Translations under genes and position numbers: made by a program | Assembly (NCBI GenBank): GCA_001770935.1 | Contig: MESI01000092.1 | Location: 1-64,000, forward strand | Direction: 5' to 3' | Source: Burkholderiales bacterium RIFCSPLOWO2_12_FULL_61_40 | GTDB lineage: Bacteria; Pseudomonadota; Gammaproteobacteria; Burkholderiales; Burkholderiaceae_C | DNA length: 64,000 nucleotides | Shown here: positions 9,337-17,815 of the stretch, one piece after another | How positions within the stretch are numbered: position 1 is the stretch's first letter | Layout: each line of letters starts with the position of its first letter | Notes under the pieces: model-generated | What the model saw: the letters and a program-made list of their open reading frames with translations, nothing else | Databases searched by the model: none | Told to the model about the DNA's origin: nothing

Positions 9337-11351
9337 CGTCTGTTGTAACCCGCATTTTTTCCTCCTTTTTACACGGCCTCCTGCGCGGTCTGCTCCGCGC
9401 CTGGTTGCTGGTGGTCCCGCTGGTGGTGGCGCTGACCCTGATCCGTTTGGGTCAGTTGGCCTATTTCTGGCCTGCGGCGTACCAGGTTCCGCCCCATGAC
9501 ATCGCCACGGTGGTGTTTCAGGGCCTGCGTTTTGATTTGAAAGTCAGCGCCATCGCCGGGGTCCTGCTCTTGCTGGTGCTGCCCTGGGTCTCGGGCAAGG
9601 CCAATGGCCGCATTGCTGCGGGCCTGGCCTTTGTCTATGTGATGCTGTCGCTGGTCAATCTGCATTACTTCGGGTTTTACAAAACACCCATCGATTCGCT
9701 GGTGTTCGGGCTGGTGGAAGACGACACCGCCGCCGTGCTGGAAACCATCTGGCGCGACTTTCCGGTGGTCTGGACGCTGCTGCTGGCCTTCGGCCTGAGC
9801 GCGGCCACGGTGGTCTTGCACCGCAGGTTGCTGGTTCGCCTGAACCCCGACACCGTGTTGCAGACCCGCCATTGGGCGATCAAGGCCGTGGTGGCGGTGG
9901 TGGTGTTTTTTGCACTGCTTTTCGCGGGCAAAGGCACGCTGCGCGAGATGGCGCTGCAGCGCCAGCATCTGACGGTGACCACCTCCCAGTTCCTCAACGA
10001 CATGGTGCCCAACGGCGTCATCGCACTCAAATACGCCTGGGACAGCCGGGGCCTGTCGCAAAACCTGCAAAACCCGGTGGCCGGGCTCAAATCCATGGGT
10101 TTTGACAACGCGCTGGCCGCCGCCGAAGTCCTGGGCCTGCCCCACGGCAGCGAGGCCGAGGTCAAAGCCGCGCTGACAGCGCACGACCCGCTGCCCGCAG
10201 GGGCGACCAAGAAGAACCTGGTGTTTTTCCTGATGGAGTCCTTCAGCGCCGAACCCATGCGCTACCAGAGCCCGAAGTTCGATGTGCTGGGCCGCCTGGC
10301 GCCCACCCTGGAGCATGCCTGCCACTTCAGCAACTTCGACTCGGCCCAGCCCGGCACCCACCCGTCGCTGGAGGCCATTCTTTTCTCGTCGCCCATTACG
10401 CCGCTGACCCTGGGCGATGTCGGCCGCAAGCCCATTCCCTGGGCCATCCCCAAGGTGGTGCGCGATGCCGGATACCAAACCCTGTTTATCACCTCGGCCC
10501 GCTCCGGCTGGCGCGACCTGAACCGGGTGCTCAAGGTGCAGGGCTTTGACGAGGTGGTGGACGCCAACACCCTGAAAGAGGCCTACCCCGAGGCCACCTT
10601 GGGCATCTGGGGCGTGTGGGACAGCTATGTCTTCCAATACCTCAGCAAGCGCCTGGCCGCGCAGCCCGTGGACAAACCGATCTTTGTGTTTGTGCTCACC
10701 TCCACCAACCACCCGCCGTACGACCTGCCCGCCGACTACCAGCGCGTGCCGCGCGACATGGCCTTGTGGGGTGGTGAGACCGGCTCCGACACCTTTCGAC
10801 TCAACCTGGACTCCTACCATTACGCCGCCGACCTGCTGGGCGGTTTTGTGCAGGAGCTGCAAAAAAGCCCGCTCAAAGCCAGCACCCTGGTGGCCGCCAC
10901 GGGCGACCACAATGTGCGTTCCTTCGGTATTTACGCCGAAGCAAAGCGCCGCTACCTGATGCGCCAGGTGCCCTTTTTGATCTGGGGCGAGGGCCTGGCC
11001 TGCGGCCCGCAACAGGCCAGCCCGGCCAGCCACCGCGATATGTTCAACACCCTGCTGCCGCTGGCGGGCATCACCGGCCCCTATGTCAATTCGGGGCGCA
11101 ACCTGCTGCGGGCGGTGGGCGACAAGCCCAGCCCCACCGAGGCACCCCGCGCCATGTTTTTCACCGGAGAAGCCCGCAATGCCCAGGGCATGTGGCAGCT
11201 GGGCAACCCGGCCTCCTTTGTCTGCAGTTCGGCGCAGCCCGCAACGCCGGACTGCCGTTTCAACGCACAGGATGACCAGCAGGAGCGCGCGCGCTACGGC
11301 CTGCTGGACTGGAACGTGCGCAACTCGCTCAAAAATAAGGTAACACCATGA
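9333..11351 (+). CDS. LtaS-like alkaline-phosphatase-superfamily membrane transferase
   Basis: The 672-residue protein has about five hydrophobic segments in the first 210 residues and then a large periplasmic sulfatase/phosphoglycerol-transferase domain. The metal and catalytic signatures are [11 protein letters not shown], the probable nucleophile region [26 protein letters not shown] and TGDHN. In Gram-negatives such proteins usually modify periplasmic glucans or envelope lipids with phosphoglycerol or phosphoethanolamine; which applies here is unknown. It overlaps liuA by four bases upstream and the carbonic anhydrase gene by four downstream, so it is translationally coupled to genes with no obvious link to envelope modification. 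Confidence 0.85.
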   Translation: MTSVVTRIFSSFLHGLLRGLLRAWLLVVPLVVALTLIRLGQLAYFWPAAYQVPPHDIATVVFQGLRFDLKVSAIAGVLLLLVLPWVSGKANGRIAAGLAFVYVMLSLVNLHYFGFYKTPIDSLVFGLVEDDTAAVLETIWRDFPVVWTLLLAFGLSAATVVLHRRLLVRLNPDTVLQTRHWAIKAVVAVVVFFALLFAGKGTLREMALQRQHLTVTTSQFLNDMVPNGVIALKYAWDSRGLSQNLQNPVAGLKSMGFDNALAAAEVLGLPHGSEAEVKAALTAHDPLPAGATKKNLVFFLMESFSAEPMRYQSPKFDVLGRLAPTLEHACHFSNFDSAQPGTHPSLEAILFSSPITPLTLGDVGRKPIPWAIPKVVRDAGYQTLFITSARSGWRDLNRVLKVQGFDEVVDANTLKEAYPEATLGIWGVWDSYVFQYLSKRLAAQPVDKPIFVFVLTSTNHPPYDLPADYQRVPRDMALWGGETGSDTFRLNLDSYHYAADLLGGFVQELQKSPLKASTLVAATGDHNVRSFGIYAEAKRRYLMRQVPFLIWGEGLACGPQQASPASHRDMFNTLLPLAGITGPYVNSGRNLLRAVGDKPSPTEAPRAMFFTGEARNAQGMWQLGNPASFVCSSAQPATPDCRFNAQDDQQERARYGLLDWNVRNSLKNKVTP

Positions 11352-12007
11352 CTGAACTGAACGACCTCTTCGCCAGCAACCGCCAATGGGCCGCCGAGAT
11401 GGAAGCGCGCCGCCCCGGCTTCTTCACCGGCTTGGCGAACCAGCAAAAGCCCAAGTACATGTGGATCGGCTGCTCCGACAGCCGCGTGCCCGCCAATGAA
11501 ATCATCGGCCTGGCGCCCGGCGAAATTTTTGTCCACCGCAACATCGCCAACGTGGTGGTGCATTCCGATTTGAACGCCCTGTCCACCATCCAGTTTGCGG
11601 TGGAGCGGCTCAAAGTCCAGCATGTGATGGTGGTGGGGCACTACGGCTGCTCGGGGGTGCAGGCGGCGCTGGAAGGCGCGCGCATCGGCCTGGCGGACAA
11701 CTGGCTGCGCCACATCCAGGACGTGCGCGACCGCCACCGCCACCTGCTGGAGCTGCTGCCTGAACACGGGCGGGCCAACGCGCTGTGCGAACTCAACGTG
11801 ATCGAGCAGGTGGTCAATGTAGCCCAAAGCACGGTGCTGCAAGACGCCTGGGGCCGGGGCCAGGACGTGACCTTGCATGGCTGGGTCTACGGCCTGCACG
11901 ATGGCCTGGTGCAGGACCTGCACATGAACGTCAAAGGCAACGCCCAGCTGGACACCTTGTACGGAGAAGCCATCTCCGGCGTGCGCCTGGTGCCCCGCCA
12001 TAAATAG
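11348..12007 (+). CDS. can: Beta-class carbonic anhydrase
   Basis: This 219-residue enzyme interconverts CO2 and bicarbonate in the cytoplasm. The zinc site is complete: CSDSRVPANEIIG supplies the first cysteine with its Asp-Arg dyad, and HYGCSGVQAAL supplies the histidine and second cysteine. HRNIANVV between them is characteristic of the Can type. It overlaps the preceding gene by four bases. Bicarbonate supply fits the biotin-dependent carboxylase encoded further along, though the two are 27 kb apart. A family-1 repeat begins 13 bases after the stop. Confidence 0.95.
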   Translation: MTELNDLFASNRQWAAEMEARRPGFFTGLANQQKPKYMWIGCSDSRVPANEIIGLAPGEIFVHRNIANVVVHSDLNALSTIQFAVERLKVQHVMVVGHYGCSGVQAALEGARIGLADNWLRHIQDVRDRHRHLLELLPEHGRANALCELNVIEQVVNVAQSTVLQDAWGRGQDVTLHGWVYGLHDGLVQDLHMNVKGNAQLDTLYGEAISGVRLVPRHK

Positions 12008-12019
12008 AAATTTAAGTAA

Positions 12020-12074
12020 AAATAGCCTCCAGCCCCCGTAAACACTGCGCAACCAGCTACCAAAAACATAGCAA
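12020..12074 (+). repeat. Family-1 dispersed repeat, intergenic copy B
   Basis: This copy fills nearly the whole gap between can and aceK. It has AGCCCCCGTAAAC, ACTGCGCAACCAGCTAC and the end ACATAGCAAA, which runs directly into the aceK start codon at 12075. It therefore forms the whole leader immediately before aceK. Confidence 0.85.
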
Positions 12075-13913
12075 ATGGCCGTTTCAATGTTCCCCACCCG
12101 CCTGGACTCATCTATCGCCTACGACATCGCCAAGGCGATGATGGACGGCTTCAACCGCCATTACCGCCTGTTTCGCACCGAGTCGGCCCGCGCCAAGCAC
12201 CGCTTCGAGACGGCCGACTGGCACGGCCAGCAGCGCGCCCAGCGCGAGCGCATCGAGTTTTACGACCTGCGGGTCAAGGAATGCTCCATGCGGCTGGAGC
12301 GCGAATTCAAGGCCGGTGAGCAGTCCATGGACATCTGGCAGCAGATCAAGCTGCACTACATCGGCCTGCTGGTCAACCACCACCAGCCCGAGCTGGCCGA
12401 AACCTTCTTCAACTCGGTCACCACCAAGATCCTGCACCGCAGCTACTTTCAGAACGACTTCATCTTTGTGCGCCCGGCCGTCAGCACCGAGTACATCGAA
12501 AACGACGAATCCGAAAAGCGTCCCACCTACCACTGCTACTACCCCACGCGCGACACCATGCAGCCGGTGCTGGTGCGCATGGTGCAAGACTTTGATTTGC
12601 GCCTGGCCTTTGCCAACCTGGAGCGCGACGCCGCCCTGGTCGCCACCGCCATGGTCGAACGCCTGGGCGACGCCACGCTGCGCGCCAACTTCCAGATCCA
12701 GGTGCTCACCGGCCTGTTTTTCCGCAACAAGGGCTGCTACATCGTCGGCAAGCTCATCAACGGCTTCAACGAGTTCCCGTTTGCGCTGCCGGTGTTGCAC
12801 ACCAAGGCGGGCACGCTGGCGATCGACGCAGCGCTGTTTGGCGACGACGACCTGCTGATGCTGTTCAGCTTTGCCCGGGCCTACTTCATGGTGGACATGG
12901 AGATCCCCAGCGCCTATGTGCAGTACCTGCGCAGCATGATGCCGCGCAAGCCGCGCAACGAAATCTACAACGCCCTGGGCCTGGCCAAGCAGGGCAAGAC
13001 CCTGTTTTACCGCGACTTTTTGCACCACCTGCGCCACAGCACCGACAAGTTCCGCATCGCCCCCGGTATCAAGGGCATGGTCATGCTGGTGTTCGATTTG
13101 CCCTCGTTTCCCTATGTGTTCAAGGTCATCAAGGACTACTACCCGCCGCAAAAAGACACCACCCGCGAGCAGATCAAGGGCAAGTATTTGCTGGTCAAGC
13201 AGCACGACCGGGTCGGGCGCATGGCCGACACCCTGGAGTACAGCGAGGTGGGCTTTCCGCGCGACCGCTTTGACGACGAGCTGATTGCCGAGATCGAGAA
13301 ATTCGCCCCCAGCCAGCTGGAGATCAGCGACCGCGATGGCGACGGCCAGGTGGAGGTCATCATCAAACACGTCTACATCGAGCGGCGCATGATCCCGCTC
13401 AACATCTACCTGCAAGAGGCCTTTGACGCCGGTGGCGCCAATGCCAAGGACCTGTCACCGGCAGCGGTGCGGGCGCGGGTGCAGATCGAGCGCGGCGTGG
13501 TGGAATACGGCAACGCCATCAAGGACCTGGTGGCCGCCAACATCTTCCCTGGCGACATGCTGTGGAAGAACTTCGGCATCACCCGCAACGGCAAGGTCGT
13601 GTTCTACGACTACGACGAGATCGAATACATCACCGACTGCAACTTCCGCAAGGTGCCAGTCCCGCGTAACGAAGAAGACGAAATGTCGGGCGAGATCTGG
13701 TACACCGTGGGCCCCAAAGACGTGTTCCCCGAAACCTTTGGCCCCTTCCTGCTGGGCAACCCGGCCGTGCGGGAGGTGTTCATGAAACACCACGCCGACC
13801 TGCTGGACGCCGCCTTCTGGCAGGCCCACAAGGACCGCATCCTGGCGGGCCATGTGCATGACGTGTTTCCGTACGACCGGGACAAGCGGTTCATCAACGC
13901 CCAATCCAGTTAA
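12075..13913 (+). CDS. aceK: Isocitrate dehydrogenase kinase/phosphatase
   Basis: The 612-residue protein is full-length AceK, the bifunctional enzyme that phosphorylates isocitrate dehydrogenase to push carbon through the glyoxylate shunt during growth on acetate or fatty acids. Recognisable stretches are [20 protein letters not shown], the ATP-binding segment [19 protein letters not shown], and [19 protein letters not shown] containing the active-site acidic residues. The start at 12075 abuts repeat copy B with no Shine-Dalgarno sequence; an ATG at 12087 ([13 protein letters not shown]) is an alternative and would match the family N-terminus equally well. No isocitrate lyase or malate synthase gene is in the window. 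Confidence 0.95.
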   Translation: MAVSMFPTRLDSSIAYDIAKAMMDGFNRHYRLFRTESARAKHRFETADWHGQQRAQRERIEFYDLRVKECSMRLEREFKAGEQSMDIWQQIKLHYIGLLVNHHQPELAETFFNSVTTKILHRSYFQNDFIFVRPAVSTEYIENDESEKRPTYHCYYPTRDTMQPVLVRMVQDFDLRLAFANLERDAALVATAMVERLGDATLRANFQIQVLTGLFFRNKGCYIVGKLINGFNEFPFALPVLHTKAGTLAIDAALFGDDDLLMLFSFARAYFMVDMEIPSAYVQYLRSMMPRKPRNEIYNALGLAKQGKTLFYRDFLHHLRHSTDKFRIAPGIKGMVMLVFDLPSFPYVFKVIKDYYPPQKDTTREQIKGKYLLVKQHDRVGRMADTLEYSEVGFPRDRFDDELIAEIEKFAPSQLEISDRDGDGQVEVIIKHVYIERRMIPLNIYLQEAFDAGGANAKDLSPAAVRARVQIERGVVEYGNAIKDLVAANIFPGDMLWKNFGITRNGKVVFYDYDEIEYITDCNFRKVPVPRNEEDEMSGEIWYTVGPKDVFPETFGPFLLGNPAVREVFMKHHADLLDAAFWQAHKDRILAGHVHDVFPYDRDKRFINAQSS

Positions 13914-13949
13914 TTCCCTTTTAATTCAACTTTTTCAGGAGTAGAACCC

Positions 13950-15143
13950 ATGACTGAATCCATCGTTATCGTCAGCGCCGCCCGCACCCCCATGGGTGGT
14001 TTTCAAGGGGACTTCGCATCCCTGGCCGCCCACGACCTGGGTGGCGCCGCCATCAAGGCCGCCGTCGAGCGCGCTGCGGCAGGCTCCAAATTCACCCCCG
14101 AACTGGTCAATGAAGTGATTTTCGGCAACTGCCTGATGGCGGGCCAGGGCCAGGCGCCCGCCCGCCAGGCTGGCTTCAAAGGTGGCTTGCCCAAGAGCGC
14201 CGGTGCGGTGACCTTGTCCAAAATGTGCGGCTCCGGCATGCGCGCGGCCATGTTCGCGCACGACATGTTGTTGGCTGGCAGTGCCGATGTGCTGGTGGCT
14301 GGTGGCATGGAAAGCATGACCAACGCGCCGCATTTGTTGCCCAAGGGCCGCAGCGGCATCCGCATCGGCCACGACCGCGTGATGGACCACATGATGCTCG
14401 ACGGCCTGGAAGACGCCTACGAGGCCGGCCGCTCCATGGGCACCTTTGGCGAAGACTGCGCTGCCAAGTACAGCTTCACCCGCGAACAACAAGACAATTT
14501 CGCCACCGCCAGCGTGCAGCGGGCGCAGGCAGCTATTAAATCAGGAGCATTCGAGCTTGAGATCACGCCCGTGGCGGTGAAGACCCGCGCCGGTGAAGTG
14601 CTGGTGTCCATCGACGAAGGCCCCGGCAAAATCAAGCTGGACAAGATCCCCACCTTGAAGCCCGCGTTCAAGAAGGACGGCACCATCACCGCCGCTTCCA
14701 GCAGCTCCATCAACGACGGCGCCGCCGCCATGGTGATGATGCGCGGTTCCACCGCCGCCGAGCTGGGTTGCAAGCCCCTGGCCCGCATCGTGGCCCATGC
14801 GGTGCACGCGCAGGAACCCAACTGGTTTGCCACGGCGCCCGTGGGTGCAGTGCAAAAGGTGCTGGCCAAGGCGGGTTGGACCGCTGCCGACGTGGACCTG
14901 TGGGAAGTGAACGAAGCCTTCGCCGTGGTGCCCATGGCGCTGATGCACGACCTGGACATCCCGCACGACAAGGTCAACGTCAACGGCGGCGCTTGCGCGC
15001 TGGGTCACCCGATTGGCGCGTCCGGTGCGCGCATCATGGTCACGCTGATCCATGCCTTGAAGGCACGGGGGCTGACCAAGGGTGTTGCCACATTGTGTAT
15101 TGGCGGGGGGGAGGCGACGGCGGTGGCGCTGGAGTTGCTATAA
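13950..15143 (+). CDS. atoB: Acetyl-CoA C-acetyltransferase (thiolase II)
   Basis: The 397-residue thiolase condenses or cleaves acetoacetyl-CoA. The acyl-accepting cysteine is C93 in KMCGSGMRAAM; the other catalytic motifs are GGACALGHPIGASGARI (His) and LCIGGGEATAV (second Cys). A good AGGAG precedes the ATG. In this context it probably splits the acetoacetyl-CoA made from leucine or fatty acids, but a role in polyhydroxybutyrate synthesis is possible. Two features are odd: codons 194-200 form an AT-rich island that matches half of the family-1 repeat, and the final LL-stop is contributed by a full antisense copy of that repeat. Confidence 0.93.
   Translation: MTESIVIVSAARTPMGGFQGDFASLAAHDLGGAAIKAAVERAAAGSKFTPELVNEVIFGNCLMAGQGQAPARQAGFKGGLPKSAGAVTLSKMCGSGMRAAMFAHDMLLAGSADVLVAGGMESMTNAPHLLPKGRSGIRIGHDRVMDHMMLDGLEDAYEAGRSMGTFGEDCAAKYSFTREQQDNFATASVQRAQAAIKSGAFELEITPVAVKTRAGEVLVSIDEGPGKIKLDKIPTLKPAFKKDGTITAASSSSINDGAAAMVMMRGSTAAELGCKPLARIVAHAVHAQEPNWFATAPVGAVQKVLAKAGWTAADVDLWEVNEAFAVVPMALMHDLDIPHDKVNVNGGACALGHPIGASGARIMVTLIHALKARGLTKGVATLCIGGGEATAVALELL
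14524..14550 (+). repeat. Possible half copy of family-1 repeat inside thiolase (copy C)
   Basis: GCAGGCAGCTATTAAAT matches the 3' half of the family-1 repeat (16 of 19 bases over the best stretch against copy E) and stands out as an AT-rich codon island in a GC-rich gene. It encodes QAAIKSGA, a segment that is also conserved in thiolases without a repeat, so chance is possible. Confidence 0.4.
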
Positions 15144-15190
15144 GTTTTGTAGCTGCTTGCGCTTATTCCATAAGGGCTAGGGCGTTATTT
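15134..15190 (-). repeat. Family-1 dispersed repeat, copy D, overlapping thiolase stop
   Basis: On the minus strand this reads CCCTAGCCCTTATGGAATA, then AGCGCAAGCAGCTAC, then TTATAGCAAC. It covers the last two codons and the TAA of the thiolase gene and continues 47 bases into the spacer, so the gene's end lies inside the repeat. Confidence 0.85.
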
Positions 15191-15195
15191 CCTGT

Positions 15196-15266
15196 CGAGC
15201 TTGGGTATTCCGGGGGGCTCATGCTGCCAAACGCGCAGAAATCGCCCCCCGGAACACCCAAGCTCG
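15196..15266. repeat. Strong inverted repeat (23-bp arms, one mismatch)
   Basis: CGAGCTTGGGTATTCCGGGG at 15196 continues GGC, and its reverse complement lies at 15244-15266 with one mismatch, around a 25-base loop. There is no T-run, so it is not a standard intrinsic terminator. It sits between the thiolase and acyl-CoA dehydrogenase genes, just after repeat copy D. Confidence 0.85.
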
Positions 15267-15313
15267 CCGAGACGATGCTGGGTGTGACTGGGTGTGATTG
15301 AACGGAGATATGT

Positions 15314-16444
15314 ATGTTGTTGACCTTGGACCAGGAAATGATCCGCGACGCGGTGCGCGCTTTTGCCCAGGAGCAGTTGTGGCCGCACGCCGCGCGCTGG
15401 GACAAGGAGCACCACTTTCCCAAAGACGCGCACCAGGGGCTGGCCGCGCTGGGGGCCTACGGCATTTGTGTGCCCGAGGAGTTTGGCGGGGCCCACCTCG
15501 ACTACGTGACGCTGGCACTGGTGCTGGAGGAGATTGCGGCGGGTGACGGCGGTACCAGCACGGCAATTTCCGTGACCAACTGCCCGGTCAACGCCATCCT
15601 CATGAAGTACGGCAATGCCGCGCAAAAGAAACACTGGCTAACCAAATTAGCGCGCGGCGAGATGCTGGGTGCGTTTTGCCTGACCGAGCCGCATGTGGGC
15701 TCGGACGCTTCCAGCCTGCGCACCACGGCGGTGAAAGAGGGCGACGAATACGTGATCAATGGCGTCAAGCAGTTCATCACCAGCGGCCAGCATGGCGATG
15801 TGGCCATCGTCATCGCGGTCACCGACAAGGGCGCGGGCAAGAAGGGCATGAGTGCTTTTCTGGTGCCCACCAACGCGCCGGGTTATGTGGTGGCGCGGCT
15901 GGAAGACAAGCTGGGCCAGCACTCCAGCGACACGGCGCAGATCAATTTTGACAACTGCCGCATTCCGGCCGAGAACCTGATCGGTAAAGAGGGCGAAGGC
16001 TACGGCATCGCCCTGGGTGGGCTGGAAGGCGGGCGCATCGGCATTGCTGCGCAAAGCGTGGGCATGGCGCGCAGCGCGTTTGAGGTGGCTGTTGCCTACG
16101 CCAAGGAGCGCCAGAGCTTTGGCCAGCCCATCTTCAACCACCAGGCCGTGGGTTTCCGCCTGGCCGAGTGCGCCACGCAGCTGGAAGCGGCGCGCCAGCT
16201 CATCTGGCACGCCGCTTCTCTAAGAGACGCCGGGCGTCCTTGCCTCAAGGAAGCCGCCATGGCCAAGCTGTTCGCCAGCGAAATGGCCGAGAAGGTGTGC
16301 AGCGCCGCCATCCAGACCCTGGGCGGCTACGGCTACGTGAGCGACTTCCCGGTGGAACGTATCTACCGCGATGTGCGCGTGTGCCAGATTTACGAGGGCA
16401 CGAGTGACGTGCAGAAAATCATCATTCAGCGTTCGCTGGGTTGA
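15314..16444 (+). CDS. Acyl-CoA dehydrogenase
   Basis: The 376-residue flavoenzyme has all three acyl-CoA dehydrogenase domains: LTEPHVGSDASSLRT and FITSGQHGDVAIV in the FAD-binding middle part, and LGGYGYVSDFPVERIYRDVR in the C-terminal part. The catalytic base is E361 in IYEGTSDVQKIII, the short/medium/branched-chain position, so this is not a second isovaleryl-CoA dehydrogenase. Substrate is not determined; a short-chain or 2-methyl-branched acyl-CoA fits the context. It follows the thiolase by 170 bases that hold a family-1 repeat and a large hairpin, so co-transcription with the thiolase is uncertain. Confidence 0.9.
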   Translation: MLLTLDQEMIRDAVRAFAQEQLWPHAARWDKEHHFPKDAHQGLAALGAYGICVPEEFGGAHLDYVTLALVLEEIAAGDGGTSTAISVTNCPVNAILMKYGNAAQKKHWLTKLARGEMLGAFCLTEPHVGSDASSLRTTAVKEGDEYVINGVKQFITSGQHGDVAIVIAVTDKGAGKKGMSAFLVPTNAPGYVVARLEDKLGQHSSDTAQINFDNCRIPAENLIGKEGEGYGIALGGLEGGRIGIAAQSVGMARSAFEVAVAYAKERQSFGQPIFNHQAVGFRLAECATQLEAARQLIWHAASLRDAGRPCLKEAAMAKLFASEMAEKVCSAAIQTLGGYGYVSDFPVERIYRDVRVCQIYEGTSDVQKIIIQRSLG

Positions 16445-16526
16445 TGAGGTCTTGCGGTAGCCGGGCAAGGGGCCAGGTATGCTGCGGCTGAAGACATTGC
16501 CGGTACAGGTTTGTGGGGGCCGCTGA

Positions 16527-16774
16527 CACTGGGGTAGATGGTTCCGCTCATGTCCCCCGAACCGGGCTGCGCCCGGTTCTCCTCCTTTACTTCGCTGCAC
16601 CATCTACCCCAGTGCCATCGGCCGCCAGCCGTGTTGGTATGCCATGCATGAATACCTGTGCATACCAAGCACGCTGGCGGACTGGGGGCGCAGTGGCGCT
16701 CAGCGCAGTGAGGTAAAGGAGGAGCCCGCAGGGCGGAGGACACGAACGGAGCTGAGTGCCACTGCGTCCCCAGT
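16527..16774. repeat. Three consecutive large stem-loops (composite structured repeat)
   Basis: Hairpin 1 has perfect 16-bp arms CACTGGGGTAGATGGT (16527-16542 with 16599-16614) and an inner perfect 9-bp hairpin GAACCGGGC. Hairpin 2 pairs 16622-16642 with 16660-16680. Hairpin 3 pairs 16681-16704 with 16751-16774 (22 of 24 bases). The loop of hairpin 1, reverse-complemented, and the loop of hairpin 3 share GTAAAGGAGGAG and a GGACAYGARCGGA motif, so hairpins 1 and 3 are copies of one element in opposite orientation. No protein gene is convincing in this stretch. Confidence 0.8.
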
Positions 16775-16852
16775 CCCGAAGTCCCGAAGTCCCGAAGTCC
16801 CGAAGTCCCGAAGTGCCGAAGTGCCGAAGTGCCGGAGTGCCGGAGTGCCGGA
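16773..16852 (+). repeat. Tandem array of ten 8-bp units
   Basis: Five copies of GTCCCGAA are followed by two of GTGCCGAA and three of GTGCCGGA, without spacers, starting at the outer end of hairpin 3. The stepwise change of unit along the array is typical of slippage growth. An 8-bp unit is not a multiple of three and no gene runs through it. Confidence 0.9.
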
Positions 16853-16919
16853 GTCGCAACGGGGCTGAAATAACCATGCCAGCCATCCCAAGCTGCGCAG
16901 CCAAGAACGGTTAATGATC

Positions 16920-16977
16920 AAATAGGCCTTTAGCCCCCGTGGAATATGCACAAGCAGCTACTAAATACATAGCAAAA
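16920..16977 (+). repeat. Family-1 dispersed repeat, intergenic copy E (best reference copy)
   Basis: The copy runs AAATAGGCCTTTAGCCCCCG, TGGAATATGCACAAGCAG, CTACTAAATACATAGCAAAA. It has the pattern TAGC-N-GCTA-N-TAGC. In its forward direction one frame is open throughout (N-R-P-L-A-P-V-E-Y-A-Q-A-A-T-K-Y-I-A-K); the other two forward frames meet TAG or TAA. Confidence 0.9.
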
Positions 16978-17050
16978 GTGCATGTTGTCCGGCTTCGGCT
17001 GGCTGCGCGCGCCCATGGGACAACGCGTGTCCACCTATCCATCCGCCCGT

Positions 17051-17458
17051 TCAGTGACTCGCCACCCAGTTGTCCACCCGCAAGCCAGGAAATCCGGTGA
17101 AATCCGCCTCGTTGTTGGTCACCAGGGTGACGTTGAGTGCCAAGGCATGTGCGGCGATGAGTTTGTCCAAGGCGTCTCGCTTGCGATCCCGCGTCGCGAG
17201 GCGTGCTGGGCCATAGGCACGCGCGGCTGACCCGTCAAAAGGGACCACCGGAATTTCTTCCAAAAAGCCGTCCAATGCCAAGCGGTTTTGCGCTGGCGCA
17301 CTGGAGCAACTGACGCCGTATTCCAACTCGGCCAGGGTAATCGCTGAGATCACAACGTCGCCCACAAAGTACTGGGCAAACCGTTCGGCCACCTCGGGGG
17401 GCTGGTTTTTCATCAGGTAAATGCAAATATGGGTGTCGAGCATGAACTTAGGCGTCAT
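17051..17458 (-). CDS. vapC: VapC-type PIN-domain ribonuclease toxin
   Basis: This 135-residue protein starts with the PIN motif MLDTHICIYLMK, whose D8 is the first metal ligand, and continues with ITLAELEYGV, RDALDKLIAAHALAL and LVTNNEADF, giving the acidic cluster of VapC toxins, which usually cut initiator tRNA or rRNA. I start it at 17458, because the longer frame upstream lies in the antitoxin gene. The start overlaps the vapB stop by four bases. The closest general type is the FitB/VapC group with an AbrB-type antitoxin. Target RNA cannot be read from the sequence. Confidence 0.9.
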   Translation of the reverse strand: MTPKFMLDTHICIYLMKNQPPEVAERFAQYFVGDVVISAITLAELEYGVSCSSAPAQNRLALDGFLEEIPVVPFDGSAARAYGPARLATRDRKRDALDKLIAAHALALNVTLVTNNEADFTGFPGLRVDNWVASH

Positions 17459-17691
17459 AGCGTGTCTCGATCGGCTTGCTCGTTTGCATCGCGCCCACTG
17501 GCCATGAAATCCGGTGAAAACTGGGCCAATTTGGAAAATACGTTTCCGATGCGACGTGGCACGGGCCGGATGCGCAGTTCGTCGCCAATGCGTTCGATGG
17601 CCAACTCCGTGTCCCACGCGCCGTATGCCAATTCGGCAGGAATGCGAATGGCTTGGGAGTTGCCGTTTTTAAAAATCTTGGTGGTGATCAT
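17455..17691 (-). CDS. vapB: VapB-type antitoxin (AbrB/SpoVT fold)
   Basis: The 78-residue protein has an N-terminal swapped-hairpin AbrB-type DNA-binding domain (TTKIFKNGNSQAIRIPAEL) and a short acidic C-terminal tail (residues 50-78) that would wrap around the toxin. It lies directly upstream of vapC with a four-base overlap, the standard order for type II modules. It should repress its own promoter; two small dyads upstream (17712-17727 and 17738-17757) are candidate operators. Confidence 0.9.
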   Translation of the reverse strand: MITTKIFKNGNSQAIRIPAELAYGAWDTELAIERIGDELRIRPVPRRIGNVFSKLAQFSPDFMASGRDANEQADRDTL

Positions 17692-17711
17692 GGTGCTTTA
17701 CCCTGAAAAAC

Positions 17712-17757
17712 TGAAGTTTAGGCTTCAATTTTGAAAATGTAAATACATGGATGTACA
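17712..17757. promoter_or_regulatory. Candidate VapB operator dyads
   Basis: TGAAG-N6-CTTCA (17712-17727) and the imperfect palindrome TGTAAATACATGGATGTACA (17738-17757) lie between the divergent vapB and rhodanese genes. Position and symmetry suit an autoregulatory antitoxin site. This is inference from symmetry only. Confidence 0.4.
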
Positions 17758-17815
17758 TTGTGCTTGCGATAAAACACTGTGGTAATGTTCCTTCACGAAC
17801 ACAAAAAGGAGCCCC

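Larger units (their letters stand above)
16445..17050. other. Gene-free repeat island between acyl-CoA dehydrogenase and VapC
   Basis: These 606 bases hold the three stem-loops (16527-16774), the 8-bp tandem array (16773-16852) and family-1 copy E (16920-16977). Short open frames here are composed of repeat sequence and are not credible genes. I see no tRNA or promoter-like element that I can support. Confidence 0.75.

Noticed and set aside
9369..11033. A 554-residue minus-strand frame opposite the LtaS-like gene
   Set aside because: It has shadow composition and no recognisable domain, while the plus strand encodes motifs of the sulfatase fold.
16773..16852. Possible CRISPR-like array
   Set aside because: The 8-bp units are contiguous with no spacers and there are no cas genes.
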